This document shows positions 57,479-64,000 of a stretch of 64,000 bases of DNA, one piece after another. The number at the start of each line of letters is the position of its first letter. Position 1 is the stretch's first letter. Both the position numbers and the translations under genes were made by a program. The notes under the pieces were generated by a model. That model was given only the letters and a program-made list of their open reading frames with translations, searched no databases and was not told the DNA's origin. Source of the DNA: Deltaproteobacteria bacterium RBG_13_43_22 (GTDB lineage: Bacteria > Desulfobacterota > RBG-13-43-22); the NCBI GenBank assembly GCA_001797675.1, contig MGQB01000038.1, positions 17,929 to 81,928 on the forward strand, written 5' to 3'.

Positions 57479-58339
57479 ATGGAAATCACATCGAAGGGCA
57501 TAAAAATACTGGCCCCGGCCAAAGTCAATCTTTTCTTGGAAATTCTCGGGAAAAGGAACGATGGTTATCACGAAATCAGGTCCCTGATACAGCCAATCCG
57601 CTTGTTCGACACCCTTTGGATCAAGGAAAACCCCAAAGGTCTGGAAATCAGGTGCCCCGGTCATCCGGAACTGGAAAATGAAACCAACCTGGTCGTTCGG
57701 ACCATCCATCTTATGGAAAAAGAACTGGACCGCACCTTGCACTTTTCGATCCGGTTAAGAAAAAAGATCCCCATCGGAGCAGGTTTAGGAGGGGGAAGCA
57801 GCGATGCCGCGGCTGTTTTATCCGGTATAAATGAATGGTTAGGATGGCCTATTCACCCGGATCGTCTGTTGGCCTTAGCCGCCCAAATCGGGTCGGACGT
57901 CTCCTTTTTTTTATCCAAAAGTACATCCCTGGCTTCTGGCAGGGGAGAGCGCATAGAATCCTGGCCGATATTCCCTGCTTGGTGGTATGTCTTGATCTAC
58001 CCGGGGTTTTCCATTTCAACCTCTTGGGCCTATAATCAAATAAAATTCCCGTTGACAAGGGGGGAAAAAACAATTAACATTAAAAGGTTAAAGTCAATGG
58101 AGGGAACTCCGGGAAAAGACCAGTTCAAAAACGATCTGGAAGGAATCATTCAGCCTTTCTTCCCGATACTCGGAAAAATCAAAAAGGCCTTGCTGGAACA
58201 AGGATGCTTTCAGGCCCTGATGAGTGGAAGCGGCTCTACTGTTTTTGGAATCTGGGAGACCCGCAAAACAGCGAAAGAGGCCTATCTCCAATTGAAACAA
58301 CAAGGATGGGGAGAAGTTTTTATCGCCGGGGGCTTATAG
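57479..58339 (+). CDS. ispE: 4-diphosphocytidyl-2-C-methyl-D-erythritol kinase
   Basis: A 286-residue GHMP kinase of the MEP isoprenoid pathway. Motifs: APAKVNLFLEILGKRNDGYH (substrate side), PIGAGLGGGSSDAAAVLSGI (ATP loop), GSDVSFFL and the C-terminal ALMSGSGSTVFGIW. Length is normal. ATG 57479 directly follows the htrA terminator, so a promoter must lie within or after the terminator. The order ispE, tRNA-Gln, prs, rplY, pth is widely conserved. Confidence 0.94.
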   Translation: MEITSKGIKILAPAKVNLFLEILGKRNDGYHEIRSLIQPIRLFDTLWIKENPKGLEIRCPGHPELENETNLVVRTIHLMEKELDRTLHFSIRLRKKIPIGAGLGGGSSDAAAVLSGINEWLGWPIHPDRLLALAAQIGSDVSFFLSKSTSLASGRGERIESWPIFPAWWYVLIYPGFSISTSWAYNQIKFPLTRGEKTINIKRLKSMEGTPGKDQFKNDLEGIIQPFFPILGKIKKALLEQGCFQALMSGSGSTVFGIWETRKTAKEAYLQLKQQGWGEVFIAGGL

Positions 58340-58478
58340 TAAAAAAGACGCCGGGACGCGGGGACATAAAGCCGGAAAGAAAAAGATAATCCATACGAAG
58401 GGGGGATCTCCGTTTCTCCCCATCTCCGTATCACCGTGTCGTTAGAAGGGATTAAACTCCAAAATAGTGCAAAAAAAT
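58340..58478. repeat. Phrase repeat region upstream of tRNA-Gln
   Basis: Contains GACGCCGGGACGCGGGGACA and the reverse-orientation run CCCCATCTCCGTATCACCGT. It is a member of the same phrase family as 54548-54600. No gene. Confidence 0.45.
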
Positions 58479-58553
58479 TGGGGTGTCGTCAAGCGGTAAG
58501 ACACGGGTCTTTGGAACCCGCATTCGGAGGTTCGAATCCTCCCACCCCAGCCA
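58479..58553 (+). tRNA. tRNA-Gln (anticodon UUG)
   Basis: A 75-base cloverleaf with encoded CCA. The acceptor TGGGGTG (58479-58485) pairs with CACCCCA (58543-58549). The anticodon stem CGGGT/ACCCG encloses the loop CTTTGGA with anticodon TTG at 58511-58513. The T-arm is GGAGGTTCGAATCCTCC. G73 and the U1-A72 pair are tRNA-Gln identity elements. The only tRNA gene seen in the window. Confidence 0.97.
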
Positions 58554-58684
58554 GCCCTATTTTGGATTTTAGATTGCGGATTTCGGAATAGCGGCCAAAA
58601 ATATTTTACGGGAATGATGACTATTTATTAGGTTTTCAAAATAGATTCTCTCGATTAAACTTATCCAATGGTCAGGCAGGGAAA

Positions 58685-59626
58685 ATGGATGATCAATTAA
58701 AATTTTTTACTGGCAATTCAAATCCCCAATTGGCGGAAAAAATCTGTTCTTATCTGAAAATGGATCTGGGTGCAATCCAGGTCAGGAGATTCAGTGACGG
58801 CGAAATCTTTGTTGAGATCGGAGAAAATGTCCGCGGCAAAGATGTTTTTGTCATGCAATCCACCTGCTCCCCGGTCAATGACAACCTGATGGAGCTTTTA
58901 ATCATCATGGATGCCCTTCGAAGGGCCTCGGCCCAAAGGATTACTGCGGTCATGCCTTATTACGGCTATGCCCGTCAGGATCGCAAAGTCGCCCCCAGGG
59001 TCCCCATCACCGCCAAATTAGTGGCCGATCTGATTACCGCCGCCGGCACCAAGAGGGTATTGACCATGGACCTCCACGCCGGACAGATTCAAGGTTTTTT
59101 TAATATCCCCGTGGATAATCTTTTTGCCGCTCCGGTACTGCTGGACTATATTAAGGAAAATTTTCAAAACAATCTCGTGATTGTTTCCCCCGATGTGGGA
59201 GGGGTGGAACGGGCCCGGGCCTTTGCCAAAAGGCTTAATGCACAAATCGCCATTATTGATAAACGCCGAGACCGTCCGAACTCATCCGAAGTCATGAATA
59301 TCGTCGGCAAGGTCAAAGGGTGCACGGTCATTCTATTGGATGACATGGTGGATACAGCCGGAACCCTGGCTAAAGCCGCCGTGGCTTTAGCCGAACAGGG
59401 GGCCAAAAAAATCTTTGCCTGTGTCACCCATCCGGTGCTTTCCGGACCGGCAGTGGACTTGATTATGAATTCCCCTATGGATCAGTTGGTGGTTACCGAC
59501 ACCATCCCCTTACAGGGCAAGGCGGCAGATTCTTCAAAAATCAAGGTGCTCAGTGTGGCCCCGCTCCTTGGGGAGGCAATTCGAAGGATTCATGATGAGG
59601 ACTCGGTGAGTTCTTTATTTGTTTAA
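58685..59626 (+). CDS. prs: Ribose-phosphate pyrophosphokinase
   Basis: A 313-residue enzyme making PRPP for nucleotides, histidine and NAD. Motifs: [20 protein letters not shown] at the start, [20 protein letters not shown] then [33 protein letters not shown] [20 protein letters not shown], and the PRPP loop [20 protein letters not shown]. Standard length. It is followed by rplY after 113 bases. Confidence 0.97.
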   Translation: MDDQLKFFTGNSNPQLAEKICSYLKMDLGAIQVRRFSDGEIFVEIGENVRGKDVFVMQSTCSPVNDNLMELLIIMDALRRASAQRITAVMPYYGYARQDRKVAPRVPITAKLVADLITAAGTKRVLTMDLHAGQIQGFFNIPVDNLFAAPVLLDYIKENFQNNLVIVSPDVGGVERARAFAKRLNAQIAIIDKRRDRPNSSEVMNIVGKVKGCTVILLDDMVDTAGTLAKAAVALAEQGAKKIFACVTHPVLSGPAVDLIMNSPMDQLVVTDTIPLQGKAADSSKIKVLSVAPLLGEAIRRIHDEDSVSSLFV

Positions 59627-59738
59627 CCGGCTGATGAAACCGGAAACCTTTTTTGTGGATTTTTTTGGTCAGCCTCTTTACTAAATTTGCCTCCCCGGAT
59701 ATTTTAAAGAAATTCAAGAGAAAGGAAGTTGATATTTT

Positions 59739-60395
59739 ATGGAACAGGTAGCATTAGAGGTTTTTCTTAGAAAACCTTCCGGCAAAGGCGGAGCTCGCTC
59801 TCTTAGGCGAACGGGAAATATCCCGGCCATTTTTTACGGACCCAAGACCGATCCGATCCCTATTCAGGTTGCCAAAGGTTCTCTGGACAAAACATTAAAA
59901 AGACAAACCAGCGAAAATATACTTTATCAATTGACCATTAAAGGGAACGGGCAGGAGACGGTTAAAACCGTCATGATCAAGGAATTACAAAAAAATCCCA
60001 TCGATCGGGAGATACTTCATGCCGATTTTTATGAGGTCTCATTATTCAAAGAAATCGATGTGACGGTTTGGTTAAAGCTTATCGGCAAGTCACCCGGGGT
60101 GGAAAAAGGAGGAATCCTCCAGGAAATTTCCCGGGATTTGGAGATTCGCTGTCTGCCTACCAATATCCCGAATCATATTGATGTGGATGTCAGCACCTTG
60201 GATATAGGAGATTCCATTCACGTCGAAGATCTTAAATTGCCTGAAGGAATTCTTGTCCTCTCGGATGCCCGTCTTACCCTGATTACCGTGGTCCCGCCGA
60301 TCGAAGAAAAACCTGCGGCAGAGGAACCTGCTGAAGTATCCGAGGTGGAAGTCGTAGCTAAAAAAGGCAAAGCTAAAACCGAGGCAGAGGGGTAA
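59739..60395 (+). CDS. rplY: 50S ribosomal protein bL25 (CTC form)
   Basis: A 218-residue two-domain bL25. The N-terminal 5S-rRNA-binding domain has LRRTGNIPAIFYGP and LYQLTIKGNGQETVKTVMIK. The TL5/CTC C-terminal domain (EIDVTVWLKLIGKSPGVEKG onward) follows, with an acidic lysine-dotted tail (AAEEPAEVSEVEVVAKKGKA). Two-domain forms are usual outside Enterobacterales. It starts at ATG 59739 after GAAAGGAAGTTGATATTTT. Confidence 0.95.
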   Translation: MEQVALEVFLRKPSGKGGARSLRRTGNIPAIFYGPKTDPIPIQVAKGSLDKTLKRQTSENILYQLTIKGNGQETVKTVMIKELQKNPIDREILHADFYEVSLFKEIDVTVWLKLIGKSPGVEKGGILQEISRDLEIRCLPTNIPNHIDVDVSTLDIGDSIHVEDLKLPEGILVLSDARLTLITVVPPIEEKPAAEEPAEVSEVEVVAKKGKAKTEAEG

Positions 60396-60403
60396 CCTTC
60401 CTG

Positions 60404-60985
60404 GTGTACTTGATTTCCGGCTTAGGGAATCCGGGGCAGAACTATTTAAACACACGCCACAACCTGGGTTTTTTGACCCTTAAGGCACTGGCCCGCCGCC
60501 ATAACATCTCAACGGAAAAACGAAAATTTGAAAGCCGTTACGGGTTAGGAGAAATCCTTCGAGAAAAGGTCATTCTCTTAACCCCCCTAACCTACATGAA
60601 CCGGAGCGGCCTGGCCGTCGGCTCTTTCCTGCGATATTTCCGGATCCCGCCGGATTGTCTGATCGTCATCCATGATGATCTTGATCTTCCATGGACGCGA
60701 ATAAGAATCGCCGAAGGGGGGGGAGCCGCCGGGCACAAAGGCATCCTTTCCATTATAGACCAATTACAGACCCGCGATTTTTATCGAATCCGCATGGGGA
60801 TCGGCCATCCCCAGGAAAAAATTCCGCCGGAATCCTATGTCCTTGAACCTTTCTCGGCTGAAGAGAGAAAAGAACTTCAACCTCTGACCACCCAGGCCTG
60901 CGAGGCCATTGAGGTAATCATTGAACAGGGAATATCGGCAGCCATGAACCGTTTTAATGTACGAAAATCAAAGACCGAGATTTAA
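60404..60985 (+). CDS. pth: Peptidyl-tRNA hydrolase
   Basis: A 193-residue enzyme that recycles peptidyl-tRNA. The catalytic histidine is in NYLNTRHNLGF, with LLTPLTYMNRSGLAVGSFLR (Asn) and IVIHDDLDLPWTRIRIAEGG (Asp) completing the site. The start is GTG 60404, giving the family N-terminus YLISGLGNPGQNY. It follows rplY by eight bases and is surely co-transcribed. Confidence 0.95.
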   Translation: MYLISGLGNPGQNYLNTRHNLGFLTLKALARRHNISTEKRKFESRYGLGEILREKVILLTPLTYMNRSGLAVGSFLRYFRIPPDCLIVIHDDLDLPWTRIRIAEGGGAAGHKGILSIIDQLQTRDFYRIRMGIGHPQEKIPPESYVLEPFSAEERKELQPLTTQACEAIEVIIEQGISAAMNRFNVRKSKTEI

Positions 60986-61043
60986 TCAAATAAATTTGAG
61001 AATTTAGAAAACAGGCTAAAGTATCTTTCCCGAGTTTTTCCTT

Positions 61044-62255
61044 ATGACCAACAAGCCTTTTGCAACAATCGGATTAATCTTTTTACTCACGCTTCTTAGT
61101 TCCTGCTCCTTTTTCATTCCAAAACCCTCTCCCGGCGAAGAACCAGTCCGTTTTCAATTGGTTCCCGAAGCAGATTGGCCCGTATTGGAGGATGATTTAG
61201 ACCAGGATGGTCTGGAGAAGGCGGTCATCCAAAGTTTAACCTTCCTGAAGAATCGATCTTGGGATAAAAAATTGGTCTTGGGATCAAGGGAAATATCCAA
61301 CCAAGATATTCTGGAAAGTCTGACTCTTTTTCTGGAGATCATAAAAAATGACCCGGATAACCATTCCCGATTGCAAAAGATCAAAACCCATTTTCACCTT
61401 TATCGAACTTGGCAAAACGAGCAACCCCTGCCCGTCCTGTTGACCGGCTATTATGAACCCTCTCTGCGAGGGAGCCGGGATCCTTCTCCCCGTTTCCGTT
61501 ATCCGGTTTACCGGTTGCCCGAAGATCTTCTCTTTATCGACCTGGGAAAATTTTCAAAGAAATTTCAAGGTAGAAAGTTGACCGGCCGGGTTGAGGGAAA
61601 TCAGGTCATTCCCTATTTTTCTCGTCAGGAGATTGATCAGGAAGGCCATCTAACCGGAAAGAATCTGGAAATCTTATGGGTTGATGATTTTTTAAAGCTC
61701 TTTTTTATGCATATTCAGGGTTCCGGCCAGGTTCTTCTTGAGGATGGTTCCTTGATTAAGTTGGGCTACTACGCTGCCAACGGTCATCCTTATTATGCAA
61801 TCGGGCGGGAACTGATCCGCAAAGGGGCGGTTAAGCCTGAGGAAATGTCGCTTCAAGCCATCTATGCCTATCTAAAGGACCATCCGGAAGAGCAATCGGC
61901 TATATTGAACTTAAATCCCAGTTACATTTTTTTCCGGGAGATACAGGGGGGGCCCTATGGCAGTCTGGGTTTACCCATTACCCCAGGGCGCTCGGTTGCA
62001 GCGGATTTAAATATCTTCCCGCCTGCCGGCCTGGCCTGGTTAAAGGGATGGAAACCGGTTATGGATATCGAGAACCAAATTCGATCCTGGGTTCCCTTTG
62101 GGCGCTGGGTCTGTATTCAGGACAGCGGGGGCGCCATTAAAGGTCCTTCCCGTTTGGATCTCTTTTGGGGGAATGGGGAGGAAGCGGAAATAGCGGCCGG
62201 TCATCTCCGACACCCGGGAACCTTTTTTATTTTGGTAAAAAAAGAAAATGAATAA
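61044..62255 (+). CDS. mltA: Membrane-bound lytic murein transglycosylase A
   Basis: A 403-residue lipoprotein that cleaves peptidoglycan glycan strands. The lipobox is LLSSC (cysteine at about residue 21) after a short hydrophobic signal. The MltA domain includes LLTGYYEPSLRGSRDPSPRF and VDDFLKLFFMHIQGSGQVLL. The C-terminal 3D domain carries the catalytic aspartate in CIQDSGGAIKGPSRLDLFWG. Length is slightly above the E. coli enzyme. It is probably in the outer membrane. Confidence 0.93.
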   Translation: MTNKPFATIGLIFLLTLLSSCSFFIPKPSPGEEPVRFQLVPEADWPVLEDDLDQDGLEKAVIQSLTFLKNRSWDKKLVLGSREISNQDILESLTLFLEIIKNDPDNHSRLQKIKTHFHLYRTWQNEQPLPVLLTGYYEPSLRGSRDPSPRFRYPVYRLPEDLLFIDLGKFSKKFQGRKLTGRVEGNQVIPYFSRQEIDQEGHLTGKNLEILWVDDFLKLFFMHIQGSGQVLLEDGSLIKLGYYAANGHPYYAIGRELIRKGAVKPEEMSLQAIYAYLKDHPEEQSAILNLNPSYIFFREIQGGPYGSLGLPITPGRSVAADLNIFPPAGLAWLKGWKPVMDIENQIRSWVPFGRWVCIQDSGGAIKGPSRLDLFWGNGEEAEIAAGHLRHPGTFFILVKKENE

Positions 62256-62469
62256 ATATTGTTGGCTCGCTGTATGGCCTATAGACTCCAAATCAAGCGG
62301 CAGTATCTTTGAATGAATGGGGGAAAAACCGGAAGGGTTGGTCGGTAAATCATTGATTGCAAATTTTTAAAAAATTATTGGCCTCCACAATCGGATGGAT
62401 AGGGGGACATTAAAAACGGCATCGGAAAACGGTTGACAAAGAAAAGAAATTAAGGTAGTTAGCCTACTC

Positions 62470-63075
62470 ATGACCCAACAACTGTTCAATGACCTTAACA
62501 AACTTATCCGGGAGCGGCTGACAGAACTCCAGACCGTTCAGAACCGTTTTTTCGACCTCCATACCCGGGATTTGGTTGAAGTGGCCCATGACATCTCGCA
62601 GGCTATTACCCAGGGGAAAAAATTGATGATTATGGGCAATGGAGGCAGTGCCGCCGATGCCCAGCATATGGCCGCTGAGTTCGTCAACCGCTTTAAAATT
62701 GAAAGAGTTCCGCTTCCGGCTCTGTCGTTAAGCACCGACACCTCTATTTTAACCGCCATCGGCAATGACTACGGTTTTGACCAGGTCTTTGAAAAACAGA
62801 TTCTGGCCCTAGGTGCTTCCGGGGACATTTTGTTGGGTATCAGCACCAGCGGAAATTCACCGAATATCATCCGGGGATTTAAGACCGCCCGGGAGAAAAA
62901 AATAAAAACCGTGGCCTTGACGGGAAACCAGGGGGGCGCGATGATCGAATGGGCTGATCGGTCCCTGATCGTCCCTTCCACCGACACCCCGCATATCCAG
63001 GAGATCCATATCTGGGCCATCCATCTTCTCTGTGAATTGGTCGATTTCTTACTCTTCACGTCCCCTGAAAAATAA
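62470..63075 (+). CDS. gmhA: Phosphoheptose isomerase
   Basis: A 201-residue SIS-domain enzyme converting sedoheptulose 7-phosphate to D-glycero-D-manno-heptose 7-phosphate, the first step to LPS heptose. Core motifs are MIMGNGGSAADAQHMAAEFV and LLGISTSGNSPNIIRGFKTA, with SDTSILTAIGNDYGFDQVF-type LSTDTSILTAIGNDYG between. It starts at ATG 62470. The preceding 214 bases contain no gene and only a weak TTGACA (62432-62437). Together with rfaE2 it shows an LPS outer membrane. Confidence 0.95.
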   Translation: MTQQLFNDLNKLIRERLTELQTVQNRFFDLHTRDLVEVAHDISQAITQGKKLMIMGNGGSAADAQHMAAEFVNRFKIERVPLPALSLSTDTSILTAIGNDYGFDQVFEKQILALGASGDILLGISTSGNSPNIIRGFKTAREKKIKTVALTGNQGGAMIEWADRSLIVPSTDTPHIQEIHIWAIHLLCELVDFLLFTSPEK

Positions 63076-63093
63076 TTCTCCCTGTTTTTCTCC

Positions 63094-63122
63094 TTGACCC
63101 TGTCTTTTCCTTGTCTTATATT
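63094..63122 (+). promoter_or_regulatory. Promoter of the small lipoprotein gene
   Basis: TTGACC (63094-63099), a 17-base spacer, then TATATT (63117-63122). Spacer bases CTGTCTTTTCCTTGTCT match the ugpB promoter spacer at about 13 of 17 positions. The leader to ATG 63326 is about 200 bases and carries no recognisable fold. Confidence 0.6.
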
Positions 63123-63325
63123 CTTCTCATCAAAAAGTATTTTTATCCATCAGGGAACTCTATGATTCCACAAGAATAAGCAGGCATTCAACTTGGGTGG
63201 AATCGTTGAGAAAAAGCTAATATTCCAAGGGCGTACCAAAAACCCAGGTTGAGGGCTTTAAAACCAAGACCAGGGGATCATAATCAAAAAAAAGGGTGTG
63301 ACCCGGGTGTCCCTCGAAGGATTTT

Positions 63326-63562
63326 ATGAAAAAAATGCTGTTATACTGCTTTGTCGGGTTGGTCCTGGTGGGCGGAACCTTTTTCGCCTGTTCCAACAAA
63401 AAGGAATCCGAAGCAAAAAAAGGGACCATTGAAAAAATGACGGATAAAACCGCAAAAGAAATAGTCGACAGGATTCACGCCCCCATCGATAAAGCCCGTT
63501 CCGCCGCAAAACAGGAAGAAGATAGAATAAAAGAAATGGATGATGCCTTAAAGAAGCAGTGA
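63326..63562 (+). CDS. Small lipoprotein of unknown function
   Basis: A 78-residue protein with a lipoprotein signal (MLLYCFVGLVLVGGTFFAC; lipobox ending at Cys22). The mature part is an acidic/basic helix (KTAKEIVDRIHAPIDKARSA followed by AKQEEDRIKEMDDALKKQ) with coiled-coil character. Similar short helical lipoproteins are common in Desulfobacterota, where they are unstudied. The promoter at 63094 is clear, and the start is ATG 63326. Confidence 0.75.
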   Translation: MKKMLLYCFVGLVLVGGTFFACSNKKESEAKKGTIEKMTDKTAKEIVDRIHAPIDKARSAAKQEEDRIKEMDDALKKQ

Positions 63563-63719
63563 AAAGCAGATGAGTAGCCTTTTACGATTATCCACCTCTT
63601 TTGCGAACCAAATGGCAGGCTAACCTCACTTCCAGACCAACTTATTTCAAGGCGAAAATGGCTACCAGCGGGAGCCATATTTATCGGCGATCCGGTGGAT
63701 CTGATTGTTACCCTTTTCA

Positions 63720-63956
63720 TTACAATTCATCGCCAGGAATCGGTTTACGCTTTGGGACCTTATCTAATATTTTTTTAAGATCAGATTTTCTCGCTTTTTC
63801 GGCTCTACTTTTTAAATAATCTTCTGTCATGATCGCCGAAATTTTTTCAGATACCGCAGATGAAACAAATTGATTTATTGATACACCTTCATTTTTGGCT
63901 ATCTCTCTGATATGTTGATGAATTGAGCCTGGCAATCTCAAACTAAGTGCACTCAT
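63720..63956 (-). CDS. Ribbon-helix-helix antitoxin-like protein (HicB/Arc-type)
   Basis: A 78-residue protein with the opening ALSLRLPGSIHQHIREIAKN and EGVSINQFVSSAVSEKIS, a ribbon-helix-helix DNA-binding fold of the type seen at the C-terminus of HicB or in Arc-like antitoxins. The basic tail (AEKARKSDLKKILDKVPKRK) would contact a partner. ATG 63956 follows AAAGGAGATAAA. Its stop overlaps the start of a further leftward frame (TAATG at 63718-63722), but that frame (to 63475) is not recognisable as a toxin. Confidence 0.75.
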   Translation of the reverse strand: MSALSLRLPGSIHQHIREIAKNEGVSINQFVSSAVSEKISAIMTEDYLKSRAEKARKSDLKKILDKVPKRKPIPGDEL

Positions 63957-64000
63957 TTTATCTCCTTTAATAGTTGTTTAGGCGTTATTGCTCTTATCCC

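Overview
The window reads as chromosome of a Gram-negative anaerobe, most likely a Desulfobacterota (former Deltaproteobacteria) member close to the syntrophic or sulfate-reducing acid degraders. Support comes from LPS heptose genes (gmhA, rfaE2), acyl-CoA chemistry (acyl-CoA dehydrogenase, two acyl-CoA ligases, B12-dependent acyl-CoA mutase, a fused CoA-transferase-like protein), a TRAP carboxylate transporter, a double [4Fe-4S] oxidoreductase, and the orders ffh-rpsP-khpA-rimM-trmD-rplS-rnhB-yraN and ispE-tRNA-Gln-prs-rplY-pth. The placement is inferred from gene content only.

Region 1 (1-12.6 kb) is accessory. It holds the end of an acyl-CoA dehydrogenase, a VapBC-like toxin-antitoxin pair, a phosphotriesterase-like hydrolase, a ferredoxin-type protein, two separate nucleotidyltransferase genes, a DUF169 protein, a secreted rhodanese, an acyl-CoA ligase and a cluster of three tiny genes. 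Between them lie long gene-poor stretches with repeats and gene relics: a transposase fragment, a HicB-type antitoxin cut by a repeat, and a thiolase tail.

Region 2 (12.6-36.1 kb) is catabolic and transport: a class III aminotransferase divergent from a YtcJ-like amidohydrolase; a complete ugpQ-B-A-E-C set for glycerophosphodiester/glycerol-3-phosphate uptake; a CoA-transferase-like/SDR/acyl-CoA mutase operon; a membrane methyltransferase; a glyoxalase-fold protein; a second acyl-CoA ligase with a B12-binding radical SAM protein and an MFS exporter; and a TRAP dctPQM operon.

Region 3 (36.6-63.1 kb) is core housekeeping on the + strand: SRP GTPase, ribosomal proteins, tRNA and rRNA modification, RNase HII, HPr and enzyme I of a phosphotransferase system with no transport component in view, SmpB and tmRNA (tag ADNYDYALAA), a Ste24-type protease, an HD-GYP protein, isocitrate dehydrogenase, ComF, heptose adenylyltransferase, HtrA, IspE, tRNA-Gln, Prs, bL25, Pth, MltA and GmhA. 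The window ends with a small lipoprotein and a ribbon-helix-helix antitoxin-like gene.

The least explained content is between genes. A roughly 120-130 bp hairpin element occurs four times. Two copies carry an extra 16-17 nt palindrome (TCCCGC...GCGGGA) at different internal sites, each directly after CAG. Two other inverted-repeat elements (174 bp and 150 bp, the second wrapping a transposase relic), an exact two-unit 21-bp repeat against the start codon of an HTH-nucleotidyltransferase gene, and a set of closely similar promoters (TTGAC-N17/18-TATACT-CCA) before catabolic genes complete the picture. I see no CRISPR array, prophage or intact insertion sequence.
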